A stretch of 57,001 nt of DNA from Bacillota bacterium (GCA_023410715.1 JAEYPN010000007.1:1-57001), one strand, 5' to 3'. Positions 36,847-46,581 are shown, numbered from the stretch's first letter. Program-made: numbers and translations. The notes: generated from the letters alone by a model not told the origin.

Positions 36847-39168
36847 ATGATAAAAAATATTATAAAAAGAGATGGAAGAAAAGTCAAATTTGATATTTCA
36901 AAAATTGAAAATGCAATCACCCAAGCTTTTTTAGCTTGTGGTTATAGCGATCCAGACAAAACTCTTGATCTAGCAATCAAGGTAAGGGATAAATTAGAAG
37001 CTGAAAAGGAAACTACGCCAACGGTAGAACATATTCAAGACTACGTTGAAAAAACGCTTATTGAGGAAGGTTTTTCTGATGTGGCTAAAAAATATATTTT
37101 ATATCGTGCTGACCGTTCGAAAATCAGAGAAATGAACACAAGGTTAATGAAAACCTATTATGGAATTACTTTCATTGATTCCAAAGATAATGATATTAAA
37201 AGAGAAAATGCAAACATTGATGGCGATACTGCCATGGGAACAATGCTTAAATATGGTTCAGAAGGCGCTAAGGAATTCTTTGTTAATTTTGTTTTGAATC
37301 CTAAGCACGCTAAAGCTCATCAAAATGGTGATATTCATATTCATGACCTTGACTTTTTAACATTGACTATGACTTGTTGTCAAATTGATATTATTGATTT
37401 ATTTAAAGGTGGTTTTTCAACTGGACATGGTTTCTTAAGGGAACCAAATGATATTAGATCTTATGCAGCTCTTGCATGTATTGCAATTCAGGCTAACCAA
37501 AATGACCAACATGGTGGTCAAAGTGTTCCAAACTTTGATTATGGTTTAGCTCTTGGTGTTAAGAAAACATATCGAAAAACATACTTTAATCATCTTGGAC
37601 AGGCATTAAATATGCTAGCTGATTTAGAAGATGCAGACGACTTTGTACAAAATTTAAGAAGAAAATATATTAATGATTTAAAGGTTGAGCCAGTTATGGA
37701 TGACAATAACGGCTTTAAAGAAGTTCTAAAAAAGGAATTGTTAGAAAAATTTCCTGAAAACATTGTTATTAAATCAATGGCTTATGCAAAAAAAGAAGCA
37801 TTTAAAGAAACAAAACAAGCGACTTATCAAGCAATGGAGTCATTAATTCATAATTTAAATACTATGCATTCAAGAGCCGGTGCTCAGGTTCCGTTCTCAT
37901 CAATCAATTATGGAACAGATACTTCTACAGAAGGACGTTTAATAATAGAAAATATCTTACTTGCAACTGAAGCTGGTTTAGGTGGCGGTGAAACGCCAAT
38001 ATTCCCAATTCAAATATTTAAAATTAAAGAAGGAATAAACTATAATCCAGGCGAACCAAACTATGATTTATTTAAACTAGCTTGTCGTGTTTCAGCTAAA
38101 CGTTTATTCCCTAACTTCTCATTTATTGATGCACCATTTAACTTACCATATTATAAACCAGGCAATTATAAGACTGAAATAGCTTATATGGGTTGCCGTA
38201 CAAGAGTAATAGGTAATGTTTATGATCCAACAAGAGAAATTGTTACTGGCCGTGGTAACTTAAGCTTTACCTCTATTAACCTTCCAAGACTGGGAATTGA
38301 AGCACATGGTGATATTGATAAGTTCTTTACTTCTCTTGATAAGATTATGGAACTTGTTAAAAATCAACTACTTGAAAGATTAGAAATTCAATCAAAGAAA
38401 AGAGTATATAACTTCCCATTCTTAATGGGCCAAAAAGTATGGCTTGATTCTGATAAACTAGGACCAACTGATGAAGTAAGAGAAATTATTAAACATGGTT
38501 CATTATCAATTGGATTTATTGGCCTTGCTGAATGTTTAATTGCTTTAACAGGACATCATCATGGTGAGTCAGAAGAAGCTTTAGCTTTGGGATATAAGAT
38601 TATTTCGCATATGCGAGAAAACACTGATAAATTTGCTAAAGAACAAAAACTAAACTTTACATTGCTAGCTACTCCAGCTGAAGGATTATCTGGAAGATTT
38701 GTTAGAATTGATAAAGAAAAATATGGCGTTATTCCAAACATCACTGATCGTGAATACTATACAAACTCATTCCATGTACCTGTATATTATCATATTAGTG
38801 CTTATGATAAGATTAAGATTGAAGCCCGTTTCCATGCTCTAACTAATGCCGGACATATTACTTATGTAGAACTAGATGGTAATCCATTTAATAACCTTGA
38901 TTCATTTGAAAGCGTCATCCGTTGTATGAAGGAATCAGGTGTTGGTTATGGTTCAATTAATTTCCCACTTGACCGTGATCCAATTTGTGGATATTCAGGA
39001 TTAATTAATGAAATCTGTCCACGTTGCGGACGTGAAGAAGGGAATGTTCCTTTTGAAAGAATTCGTCGTATAACCGGATATTTAGTTGGAACATTAGACC
39101 GTTTTAACAATGCAAAAAGAGCGGAAGTAAATGATCGGGTAAAGCACGGCTTTAAACATGAAAATTAG
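36847..39168 (+). CDS. nrdD: Anaerobic (class III) ribonucleoside-triphosphate reductase
   Basis: Oxygen-sensitive glycyl-radical enzyme that reduces NTPs to dNTPs. I start it at ATG 36847 (MIKNIIKRDGRKVKFD) and not at the TTG two codons earlier, giving 773 residues. An N-terminal ATP-cone (about 1-90) gives allosteric control. The catalytic barrel contains MGCRTRV. A zinc site CGYSG...CPRCG precedes the C-terminal radical loop RITGYLVGT, which holds the glycine. nrdG overlaps its end by 11 bases. Its presence indicates anaerobic growth. Confidence 0.95.
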   Translation: MIKNIIKRDGRKVKFDISKIENAITQAFLACGYSDPDKTLDLAIKVRDKLEAEKETTPTVEHIQDYVEKTLIEEGFSDVAKKYILYRADRSKIREMNTRLMKTYYGITFIDSKDNDIKRENANIDGDTAMGTMLKYGSEGAKEFFVNFVLNPKHAKAHQNGDIHIHDLDFLTLTMTCCQIDIIDLFKGGFSTGHGFLREPNDIRSYAALACIAIQANQNDQHGGQSVPNFDYGLALGVKKTYRKTYFNHLGQALNMLADLEDADDFVQNLRRKYINDLKVEPVMDDNNGFKEVLKKELLEKFPENIVIKSMAYAKKEAFKETKQATYQAMESLIHNLNTMHSRAGAQVPFSSINYGTDTSTEGRLIIENILLATEAGLGGGETPIFPIQIFKIKEGINYNPGEPNYDLFKLACRVSAKRLFPNFSFIDAPFNLPYYKPGNYKTEIAYMGCRTRVIGNVYDPTREIVTGRGNLSFTSINLPRLGIEAHGDIDKFFTSLDKIMELVKNQLLERLEIQSKKRVYNFPFLMGQKVWLDSDKLGPTDEVREIIKHGSLSIGFIGLAECLIALTGHHHGESEEALALGYKIISHMRENTDKFAKEQKLNFTLLATPAEGLSGRFVRIDKEKYGVIPNITDREYYTNSFHVPVYYHISAYDKIKIEARFHALTNAGHITYVELDGNPFNNLDSFESVIRCMKESGVGYGSINFPLDRDPICGYSGLINEICPRCGREEGNVPFERIRRITGYLVGTLDRFNNAKRAEVNDRVKHGFKHEN

Positions 39169-39661
39169 AATTTCTGGTATTGAATCGGAATCAATTGTTG
39201 ATGGTCCTGGATTTCGCTATGTAGTTTTTACGCAAGGATGCTTCCATAATTGTTTAGGATGTCATAATCCTCAGACTCATGATCCATCTAAAGGGTATTT
39301 CATGGAAATTGATGATATCATAAAAGAAATGAAAAAAAATCCTTTACTAAGAGGAGTTACACTTTCTGGTGGCGAACCATTTTTACAACCAAAAGAGTGT
39401 AGTGAAATTGCAAAAAGGGTAAAAGAGTTAAAGATGAATGTCATTTGTTATACAGGATATAGATTAGAAGAACTTTTAGAACTTAAAAAAAATAATAGCG
39501 ATGTTGAAGATTTACTTAATAACATTGATATCTTAATTGACGGAAGATTTATTTTAAGTGAAAGAGATTTAACTTTAAAATTTAGAGGTAGCCGTAATCA
39601 AAGAATTATTGATTTAAAGGAAACATTTAAACAAAACAAAGTTGTGGAAATATTAGATTAA
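39158..39661 (+). CDS. nrdG: Anaerobic ribonucleotide reductase activating protein
   Basis: Radical-SAM activase that generates the glycyl radical on NrdD, 167 residues. GFRYVVFTQGCFHNCLGCHN holds the CX3CX2C cluster ligands that bind the 4Fe-4S cluster, and TLSGGEPFLQP is the GGE motif that binds SAM. Its start overlaps the end of nrdD, so translation is coupled. A strong terminator follows. Confidence 0.95.
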   Translation: MKIRISGIESESIVDGPGFRYVVFTQGCFHNCLGCHNPQTHDPSKGYFMEIDDIIKEMKKNPLLRGVTLSGGEPFLQPKECSEIAKRVKELKMNVICYTGYRLEELLELKKNNSDVEDLLNNIDILIDGRFILSERDLTLKFRGSRNQRIIDLKETFKQNKVVEILD

Positions 39662-39672
39662 AATAACAAAAT

Positions 39673-39705
39673 AACCCTGTTCGAAGTGGACAGGGTTTTT
39701 ATTTC
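39673..39705 (+). terminator. Intrinsic terminator after nrdG
   Basis: AACCCTGT (39673-39680) pairs with ACAGGGTT (39690-39697), followed by TTTTATTT. It lies between convergent nrdG and the minus-strand HAD gene. Confidence 0.9.
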
Positions 39706-39778
39706 CTTAAATGCAAAATAAAAAACATCAGTAAATCAATAAAAAATGATATCTACTAATGCTTTAATTATTTTTATT

Positions 39779-40606
39779 TCATTCAATATTTATATTAAAG
39801 AAATTGGATAAGTACCTAATTACGCCATCTTCAATGTTTGTTTTATCATAAATGATTTTAGCTTTAGCAAGTAAATCGGGATGACTATTTTTTAAGGCTA
39901 CTCCATACTTTGCCATATTAAGCATTTCAATATCATTGTGTCCATCACCGATGGCAATAATATGATCATAATCAACATGCAAGTAATCAGCAACATATTT
40001 TAAGGCTTTACCTTTATTAGTTTCTTTTGGAAATATTTCTATAACTGAATCAAGCTCTTGCCCCATCTTCCAAACACGAGCGCCTATTTTGCCATCATAA
40101 TTATGATTAACATCGTTAACAATTTTTTCACCTGTTCCACTAAAGCCAATGATGATGGAACCATTTGGGTCAGATTTTACATTTTCTCTTACATCGCCAA
40201 GATAAGTATGAGATAGCTCAGTCTCATGAAGAAGAGGCTTAATAATTGCTTCATCTTGTAAAAGATAAATATCATCATGAATTTCACAAAACATATTACG
40301 AATTAAATGTTTATTATTTTTATATATGTTAAACAGCTCTTCACGATCAATTTTGATATCAACGACTTCAAAAGTTGGATCATAAGGGTGGATAATTAAA
40401 CCGCCATTATAGTTAATTAAAGGAGTCTTTAGTCCTAATTTTTCATAGACAAAAATTGAAGAACGATATGGCCTACCAGTATTTATCACAACATAATGGC
40501 CTAAATCATTTAATTTTTTTATAAAGTTTATTAAATTTTCTTTAACTGTATTAAAGTCAAATAAAATCGTTCCATCTAAATCTAAAGCAATTAAATATTT
40601 TTCCAT
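39779..40606 (-). CDS. Cof-type HAD-superfamily hydrolase
   Basis: Predicted sugar-phosphate or nucleotide phosphatase of 275 residues, the only complete minus-strand gene of the window. Motif I is DLDGTI with the nucleophile Asp near residue 9, motif II is INTGRP, and motif IV is IGDGHNDIEML. The large cap between them marks the Cof/type IIB group. The ribosome binding site is GGTGAAA. It ends in TGA; the next in-frame stop would be only five codons further. Substrate cannot be told from sequence. Confidence 0.9.
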   Translation of the reverse strand: MEKYLIALDLDGTILFDFNTVKENLINFIKKLNDLGHYVVINTGRPYRSSIFVYEKLGLKTPLINYNGGLIIHPYDPTFEVVDIKIDREELFNIYKNNKHLIRNMFCEIHDDIYLLQDEAIIKPLLHETELSHTYLGDVRENVKSDPNGSIIIGFSGTGEKIVNDVNHNYDGKIGARVWKMGQELDSVIEIFPKETNKGKALKYVADYLHVDYDHIIAIGDGHNDIEMLNMAKYGVALKNSHPDLLAKAKIIYDKTNIEDGVIRYLSNFFNINIE

Positions 40607-40689
40607 TTTATTTTCACCATAAACATTATCTCATAATTGTCGAAAAATAGAAATTAAATTTTATATTTAATTTAAACGGGTTAATATGC

Positions 40690-40695
40690 TATAAT
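40690..40695 (+). promoter_or_regulatory. Extended -10 promoter of the membrane protein-ftsK operon
   Basis: TATAAT at 40690-40695, preceded by TGC (extended -10), with no clear -35. The start codon is 30 bases downstream. Confidence 0.6.
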
Positions 40696-40724
40696 TATAT
40701 TAGTCTAATCAGGAGGTGAGAAAA

Positions 40725-41480
40725 ATGATGCTTGCGTGGTTTGATATAAGTTTTAAAGGCCTACTTAATTTTGCGGTGGGGATTTTAACTGGCGCAATAA
40801 TCGTTGTTTATGTTTTTTTCTTGCTTTTTATTAGTGATAATAAAAGAAAAGTTAAAATTATTAAGTCAAAATCTCGTGATAAATCAATTGTTGAAGTTAA
40901 AAACATTATTTTAGCTTCACAAGAAGATTTCAAAAATAAAACAAAAAAAGAAAAAGGTTATGTTAATACAGCACTTAGTATTTCTTTAGAAGTAATCAAA
41001 AATATATCTAAATATTATTATCCTGAATCAAAATATCCAGAGTATGAATTGTCAATTAATGAAGCGCTAGAGTTAAATCATTACATTACTAATCGTGTAG
41101 CAGAAATGATAGATAGACCAGTTGTAAGAAGAGTTAAAAGTTTAAATATTTCAACAATCGTAGACGTACTTAATAAAAAGAAAGCTATTGAAGACACTAA
41201 AATTGTAAAAACAGCAAAAAAATACAAAATTGGTAAAATAGCTTCTTTAGGAATGACCGTTTTAAATGCAGTTAACCCTGTTTATTGGGTAAAAAAAATA
41301 ATCATAAATGGAGGTTCGACATTTTTAACAAAAAAAGTATGTTTAATTATTATTGCGATTGTTGGGGAAGAGACAAATAATGTATACTCAAAGAAAATCT
41401 TTAATGATTCAGTAGATTTAGGACTAGCAGAAGAAGAGTTTACTAATTTGTTAAACACAAATGAGGAGGAGGAAAATTAA
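40725..41480 (+). CDS. Uncharacterised membrane-anchored protein upstream of ftsK
   Basis: I do not recognise this 251-residue protein. ATG 40725 is chosen because AGGAGG at 40711-40716 is 8 bases upstream; the GTG at 40716 is part of that site. One strong membrane segment (about 10-33) is followed by a basic, helical region rich in Lys. A second moderately hydrophobic stretch lies near 180-215, and the segment VGEETNNVYSKKIFN follows it. Its stop overlaps the ftsK start by one base (TAATG), which implies coupled translation. As that FtsK lacks membrane segments, this protein may anchor it; this is inference from gene order only. Confidence 0.6.
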   Translation: MMLAWFDISFKGLLNFAVGILTGAIIVVYVFFLLFISDNKRKVKIIKSKSRDKSIVEVKNIILASQEDFKNKTKKEKGYVNTALSISLEVIKNISKYYYPESKYPEYELSINEALELNHYITNRVAEMIDRPVVRRVKSLNISTIVDVLNKKKAIEDTKIVKTAKKYKIGKIASLGMTVLNAVNPVYWVKKIIINGGSTFLTKKVCLIIIAIVGEETNNVYSKKIFNDSVDLGLAEEEFTNLLNTNEEEEN

Positions 41481-43543
41481 TGTTTGGTAAAAAGAACAAA
41501 ATGGAAAAAATTGTTCCAGCTAAAAGAAGAACTTTTGATTCACGCGTTTTTATCATTCCTCAGATAGAAACCGGTGAAGAAAAAAAGACGGAAAAATTAA
41601 ATGCTTTTGTATCGCCAATATATGGTAAGTCAGTTAAAGATGAGGTTGTAGCTCCTAATCAGTCAAAAAAGGGTGATATTGATAGGCTCTATGGACCATT
41701 TAGAGGTGATAAAAAATCTACTAAAGAAGATGAAATTAATAAATATGGGGAAGCTTATCCTGAGTTTCCTAAAATTAACAAACAAAAAGAAGAAAAATTT
41801 GTTCAAAAGCCAGTAGAAAATGAAACTTATGATGTAATTAATAATGTTTTAGTTAAAGATGAAGATACCTCAAAATATTATTTTAATGAAGAAAAATATT
41901 ATAAAGATGATTATAAATATGAAAAAATAGAAAAAATAAATGATACAGATGATTCAGATTCAGATTATATCTTTGATAATCATGTGGTAAATGAAGATGA
42001 TTTTGAAGAAGAAAAACCACAAATTAAAGAGGTCGTTAGACCGGAGATAAAAAAAGAAATTAGATCAGAAATCAATAATAAAGTACAAAAAGATGAAAAA
42101 GAAGATACAGAACCACTTCTAAATTATCGCCTTCCGCCAGTGTCAATGTTAAATAAAGCACCATTAAATAAAGAAATAGATAATACATGGATTCAAGAAA
42201 ACATTGATAAATTAAATAAAACATTAGAAGAATTCAAAATCAATGGTAGTGTAACTGATTATACTAAAGGTCCAACTGTTACTAGATATGAAATTGGTTT
42301 AAGTGGAGGTGTTCCGGTTAAAAAGATCACTAACATGAAAGAAAATATTCAAATGGACTTAGCAGCTCAATCTTTAAGAATTGAAGCACCAATTCCTGGT
42401 AAATCTGCTGTAGGTATTGAAATTCCTAATAAAATTAGGGAGACAGTTTACTTTGGGGACCTAGTGACAGATAAATTTTTAAAAGAAAAAGATCCGTTAC
42501 TAATTGCTTTAGGACTTGATATTGAAGGCAATCCTGTTTATACTTCTATTGATACAATGCCTCATGGACTAGTAGCTGGTAGTACTAGAAGCGGTAAATC
42601 AGTATTTATTGCTTCAATCATTATGAGTATTTTATTTAGGACACACCCAGCAGATGTTAAACTAATGTTAATTGACCCTAAAAAGGTCGATTTACAACAA
42701 TTTGAAGGAATTCCACATTTAATCACACCAATCATTGATGATCCAAAAACAGCAGTTGCAGGTCTTAAATGGGCAGTTGAAGAAATGGAAAGAAGATATG
42801 ATGTTTTAAAGAGCACAAGGACAGTCAATGTTAGTGATTATTATGAACGTGCTAGAAAATCATCAAACTTTGAGGCAATGCCACGCATTGTTATCATTAT
42901 TGAAGAAGCAAGCGACTTATTTATTTCAGGGGGCCCTGAGATTGAAGAGAACGTATTAAAATTAACACAAAAAGCACGGGCAGCTGGTATTCATGTAATT
43001 ATTGCGACGCAGCGTCCAACCGCTAAGATTATTAATGGAACAATAAAAACAAACATTCCCGCAAGATTTGCGTTTAAGGTGCCACAAACAATGGATTCTA
43101 TGGTTGTCTTAGATACACCAGGCGCTGAAGAATTAATAGGTAACGGTGATATGATTTATTCACTTAATGGTGTGATGAACCGAATTCAAGCTGCGTTTGT
43201 CTCACCACAAGAAATTAACTTAGTAACTAGTTTTGTGAAATCACAAGCCAGACCAAGATATATGTTTACTCATGAAGCTGTTTTAAAAAAAGTTATGAAG
43301 GATAGTAGTGACTATATTGATGAATTGTTTGAAGATATTGCTTATTACGTTGTTAACGAAGGATATTGTTCAACAAATAAAATAATTAAACAGTTTGAAA
43401 TTGGTTTTAATCGGGCTACACAAATTGTGGAAACCTTAGAAAAGTATGGAGTTGTTAGTTCCAATCTTGGAACTAAAGCACGAGAGGTGCTTGTAAGTAT
43501 TGATGATTTACCTCTTTTGTTAGAAGAAATCCTAGGAGCGTAA
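41480..43543 (+). CDS. FtsK/SpoIIIE-type DNA translocase without membrane domain
   Basis: ATP-driven double-stranded DNA pump for chromosome segregation, 687 residues. The first 200 residues are charged, probably disordered, with a SPIYG segment (about 46-50) and no membrane segment, unlike FtsK or SpoIIIE. The motor has Walker A VAGSTRSGKSVF, the motif LMLIDPKKVDL, Walker B PRIVIIIEEASDLF and ATQRP. The C-terminal gamma winged helix (about 615-687, GYCSTNKIIKQFEIGFNRA) should read KOPS-like DNA signals. In being soluble it recalls SftA of Bacillus. It overlaps the upstream membrane protein gene by one base. Confidence 0.85.
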   Translation: MFGKKNKMEKIVPAKRRTFDSRVFIIPQIETGEEKKTEKLNAFVSPIYGKSVKDEVVAPNQSKKGDIDRLYGPFRGDKKSTKEDEINKYGEAYPEFPKINKQKEEKFVQKPVENETYDVINNVLVKDEDTSKYYFNEEKYYKDDYKYEKIEKINDTDDSDSDYIFDNHVVNEDDFEEEKPQIKEVVRPEIKKEIRSEINNKVQKDEKEDTEPLLNYRLPPVSMLNKAPLNKEIDNTWIQENIDKLNKTLEEFKINGSVTDYTKGPTVTRYEIGLSGGVPVKKITNMKENIQMDLAAQSLRIEAPIPGKSAVGIEIPNKIRETVYFGDLVTDKFLKEKDPLLIALGLDIEGNPVYTSIDTMPHGLVAGSTRSGKSVFIASIIMSILFRTHPADVKLMLIDPKKVDLQQFEGIPHLITPIIDDPKTAVAGLKWAVEEMERRYDVLKSTRTVNVSDYYERARKSSNFEAMPRIVIIIEEASDLFISGGPEIEENVLKLTQKARAAGIHVIIATQRPTAKIINGTIKTNIPARFAFKVPQTMDSMVVLDTPGAEELIGNGDMIYSLNGVMNRIQAAFVSPQEINLVTSFVKSQARPRYMFTHEAVLKKVMKDSSDYIDELFEDIAYYVVNEGYCSTNKIIKQFEIGFNRATQIVETLEKYGVVSSNLGTKAREVLVSIDDLPLLLEEILGA

Positions 43544-43547
43544 AAAA

Positions 43548-44306
43548 ATGGATAAACTACTAAAAAAAACGATCAGGAAAGTTATAATTGGTTCAATTGC
43601 TGGTATAGTTTTTACTGCTGGCATCATCATTAATTGGAATACACCACTTTCGATATTCTCGAATAGCAGTAATCTTTTTAATGATGGCGCAAATATTTTA
43701 AATATTATTTTGTCGATCTTAATAGTTTTGTATGTTATTTTTTTGGCTTACTCAATTATAGCAATTATTATGTGGCATAAAGAAAAGCCTCTTAAATATA
43801 CAAACCGTACCTATGACTATCTTGATTTACTTACCGTTATTCCGACGTTTTTTGCCGTAGTTGTCATCGTCAATACGTTTTTATTAAGCTTTGCTAAAGT
43901 TAAAGGACCATCAATGAAGCCAACATTTAATGAGGGTGATACTTTAATTCTAACGACAATCACAAATAAAATTGAACGTGGTGATGTGATAATTGTTGAA
44001 AGCCATAAGGATTTAGAAAATAAATTATGGATTAAAAGGTTAGTTGGTTTACCAGGTGATAAGATCAAAATTGAAAATAACAAGCTTTATATAAATTCGG
44101 AGCTTGTTATAGAAAATTATGTAACATTTAGCTGTAATCCTGACTATTCGAGTTTTTGTGATGTTAATGAATTTATACTAGGAGAAAATGAATATTTTAT
44201 CTTAGGTGATAACCGTAATGAATCAAAAGACAGCAGAATTATTGGTCCAATTACAAAAGAAGAAATTGTTGGAAAAGTATTATTAAAAATAAAAATATTT
44301 GGGTAG
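43548..44306 (+). CDS. lepB: Type I signal peptidase
   Basis: Membrane serine protease that cleaves signal peptides, 252 residues. Three hydrophobic segments (about 10-30, 48-75 and 90-115) come before the catalytic domain. The catalytic Ser122 is in GPSMKP and the general base Lys163 in WIKRLVGLPGD; GDNRNESKDSR is box E. Having extra N-terminal membrane segments makes it larger than typical Bacillus SipS. It starts four bases after ftsK. Its clients would include the exported GH172 protein; lipoproteins need signal peptidase II instead. Confidence 0.9.
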   Translation: MDKLLKKTIRKVIIGSIAGIVFTAGIIINWNTPLSIFSNSSNLFNDGANILNIILSILIVLYVIFLAYSIIAIIMWHKEKPLKYTNRTYDYLDLLTVIPTFFAVVVIVNTFLLSFAKVKGPSMKPTFNEGDTLILTTITNKIERGDVIIVESHKDLENKLWIKRLVGLPGDKIKIENNKLYINSELVIENYVTFSCNPDYSSFCDVNEFILGENEYFILGDNRNESKDSRIIGPITKEEIVGKVLLKIKIFG

Positions 44307-44311
44307 GTGAT

Positions 44312-45169
44312 ATGATGAAACAACTTCAATGGTTTCCGGGCCATATGGCCAAGGCTAGAAGGATAATTGAAGAAAAATTACCATTAGTTGATGTTGTAAT
44401 TGAACTTTTGGATGCCAGAATTCCTCTTTCATCTAGAAATCCTATGATTAATGAAATCATTAAGAACAAGCCCAAGCTTATTATTTTAAATAAAAGTGAC
44501 TTGGCTGATGAAAAAGCAACTAAAGAATGGGTTGAATACCTAAAAAAAGAAAGTTATACTATTAGTGTATCATCACTTGATATGAATAATTTAGATACGA
44601 TTATTTTAAAAGCCAGCAAAGAAATTTTAAAAGAAAAACTACTTAATGACCAGAAAAAAGGCTTAAAAAATAAGGCAATTAGAATTATGGTTGTTGGTAT
44701 ACCAAATGTTGGTAAATCAACATTTATCAATAAATTAGCAAAAAGAAGTGCGCTTATAACTGGTGATAAACCAGGAGTTACTAAGCAGATGCAATACGTA
44801 AAAATATCTGATGAATTAGAATTACTTGATAATCCAGGAATTTTATGGCCTAAGTTTGAAAATGAAAACGTCGCATATAATTTAGCCCTAATTGGATCAA
44901 TTAAGGATCAGATTATTCCTATTGATGATGTAGCTATCTATGGAATTAAAAAAATTAATAAATATTATCCACAGGTACTTATGGAAAGATATGGTGCCAA
45001 GTATAGTGAAGATATTTTAGAAACATATGATGCGATAGGCAGAAGAATGGGTTTGTTATTACCAAAAAATCAAATTGATTATGATAAAGTATCAATCGTA
45101 TTTCTATATGATTTGAGACATAAAAAATTAGGTAGATTAACATTTGAAAGAGTTGATGAGAATGTATAA
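44312..45169 (+). CDS. rbgA: Ribosome biogenesis GTPase A
   Basis: GTPase needed for a late step of 50S subunit assembly, 285 residues (YlqF). The G motifs are circularly permuted: G4 NKSD (about 66-69) comes first, then G1 GIPNVGKSTFINK near 130, then DNPGI. QWFPGHMAKARR at the start is the family hallmark. The ribosome binding site is AGGTGAT, six bases after lepB. The lepB-rbgA-rnhB order is the usual one in Bacilli. Confidence 0.94.
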   Translation: MMKQLQWFPGHMAKARRIIEEKLPLVDVVIELLDARIPLSSRNPMINEIIKNKPKLIILNKSDLADEKATKEWVEYLKKESYTISVSSLDMNNLDTIILKASKEILKEKLLNDQKKGLKNKAIRIMVVGIPNVGKSTFINKLAKRSALITGDKPGVTKQMQYVKISDELELLDNPGILWPKFENENVAYNLALIGSIKDQIIPIDDVAIYGIKKINKYYPQVLMERYGAKYSEDILETYDAIGRRMGLLLPKNQIDYDKVSIVFLYDLRHKKLGRLTFERVDENV

Positions 45170-45782
45170 ATATGAAAAAGATCTAATATCTAAAGGCTTT
45201 AGTTATATTGCCGGATGCGATGAGGTTGGTAGAGGCCCTTTAGCTGGCCCTGTGGTTTGCGCTGCGGTAATATTAAATCCAAAGTCGAGGATAAATGGGT
45301 TAGATGACTCAAAGGTTTTATCTGCTAAAAAAAGAGAACAACTAGCTAAGACAATTAAAAGAAGAGCTTTAGCTTATAGTATTGCGTATGTATATGAGGA
45401 TGAAATTGACCGTATAAACATTTACCAGGCTTCAAAAAAAGGAATGATTATGGCTGTTAATAGTTTAAGTATTAAACCAGAATACATATTAACAGATGCG
45501 ATGCCAATTGAAGAATTTGATATTCCAGTTCAAGCAATTATTAAAGGTGATGCTACATCAGCAAGCATTGCAGCTGCATCGATTATCGCAAAAGTTGAAA
45601 GAGATGCTTATATGGATAAGATGGATGAATTATATCCTGGATATGGATTTAGTCATAATAAGGGTTATCCAACAAAAGAACATTTTTTAGCATTAGAAAA
45701 ACTTGGTGTATCAAAGATTCACAGGAAAACCTATAAGCCTGTGAATAATGAATTAAATAAGCAATTAAAGTTAGATATCTAG
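45162..45782 (+). CDS. rnhB: Ribonuclease HII
   Basis: Removes RNA from RNA-DNA hybrids and single ribonucleotides from DNA, 206 residues. The metal-binding acidic residues are in GCDEVGRGPLAGPV and in LTDAM, and GDATSASIAAASIIAKVERD is conserved. I choose ATG 45162 (MYKYEKD) because AAAGAG lies 9 bases upstream; ATG 45156 and 45144 are alternatives. It overlaps the rbgA stop by 8 bases, implying coupled translation. Confidence 0.93.
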   Translation: MYKYEKDLISKGFSYIAGCDEVGRGPLAGPVVCAAVILNPKSRINGLDDSKVLSAKKREQLAKTIKRRALAYSIAYVYEDEIDRINIYQASKKGMIMAVNSLSIKPEYILTDAMPIEEFDIPVQAIIKGDATSASIAAASIIAKVERDAYMDKMDELYPGYGFSHNKGYPTKEHFLALEKLGVSKIHRKTYKPVNNELNKQLKLDI

Positions 45783-45885
45783 TGGAAAATCTATTTTTAA
45801 AATATAATATTTAAATAAAATTTTAAAAAAGTTGGTTAATTTATCAGTTATATATTTTATTTAGATGAAATTGGAGGTAACGAGT

Positions 45886-46443
45886 ATGATTATTGATATC
45901 AATGAATTTATAAAAATAAACTTACATGATGAAGTATTTGGGGTTGAAACCGATACTGTTTATGGTCTTGGATGTTTATTAAAGAGTAAAGAAGCAGTTA
46001 AAAGAATTTATAAAATTAAAGGTCGTGAATTTAACAAACCTTTAGCTGTACTATGTGGAAATTTGGATCAAGTTAAAGAGCTTGTGAGTAATTTTAATGA
46101 AGGTGAAGAACTCGCAAAAAAATACTGGCCAGGAGCTTTAACATTGATTTTTGATAAAAAGGATGACTCCCTAAATTATATTACATCGGGTTTTTCTACT
46201 ATTGGCATTAGAATTCCTAACAATGAAAAAATTAGGAAAATTATCAATACCTTTGGACCAATTGTTATGACAAGTCTTAATAAATCACATGAGAAAGAAA
46301 TATTAAAATTTGAAGATGCCTTAGAGTTTAATGAAGAGCTTGATTATTTAATAATTGGTAAAGATTTAGATAATATTCCTTCGACTGTTTACGATGTCAA
46401 AAATAAAAAAACATTAAGAAATGGTAAAATATGTATAAAATAA
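45886..46443 (+). CDS. tsaC: L-threonylcarbamoyladenylate synthase (TsaC/Sua5-type)
   Basis: First enzyme of the tRNA t6A37 modification, making threonylcarbamoyl-AMP from threonine, bicarbonate and ATP. I start it at ATG 45886, behind GGAGG (45873-45877), giving 185 residues. FGVETDTVYGLGC, IYKIKGREFNKPLAVL, YWPGALTLIF and IGIRIPN are the YrdC-domain motifs. There is no Sua5 C-terminal domain, so it is the short TsaC form. A terminator-like hairpin follows the stop. Confidence 0.92.
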   Translation: MIIDINEFIKINLHDEVFGVETDTVYGLGCLLKSKEAVKRIYKIKGREFNKPLAVLCGNLDQVKELVSNFNEGEELAKKYWPGALTLIFDKKDDSLNYITSGFSTIGIRIPNNEKIRKIINTFGPIVMTSLNKSHEKEILKFEDALEFNEELDYLIIGKDLDNIPSTVYDVKNKKTLRNGKICIK

Positions 46444-46479
46444 AAAAATCTCTAAATACTATGTTTGGAGGTTTTTTTT
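46442..46479 (+). terminator. Terminator-like hairpin after tsaC that also holds a ribosome binding site
   Basis: The AAAAAAATCTCTAAA arm pairs fully with TTTGGAGGTTTTTTT around a 7-base loop (two G-T pairs). The falling arm contains GGAGG and the T run, directly before ATG 46480. Confidence 0.7.
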
Positions 46480-46581
46480 ATGCGAGTATTACTTTTAATC
46501 TTATTAATTATTTTTCTAATCGCATTATTTGGCGGAGAAGAAGCCTCAACAATACTAGATATTTTGTCAATAATAACATAA
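46480..46581 (+). CDS. Possible 33-residue hydrophobic membrane peptide
   Basis: A 33-codon frame starting MRVLLLILLIIFLIALFGGEE encodes one strong membrane segment followed by a short acidic tail. GGAGG lies 11 bases upstream, but in the falling arm of a terminator-like hairpin, so translation would require the hairpin to open. Short single-span peptides are easily missed, and AT-rich DNA also gives such frames by chance. No family is recognised. Confidence 0.35.
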   Translation: MRVLLLILLIIFLIALFGGEEASTILDILSIIT

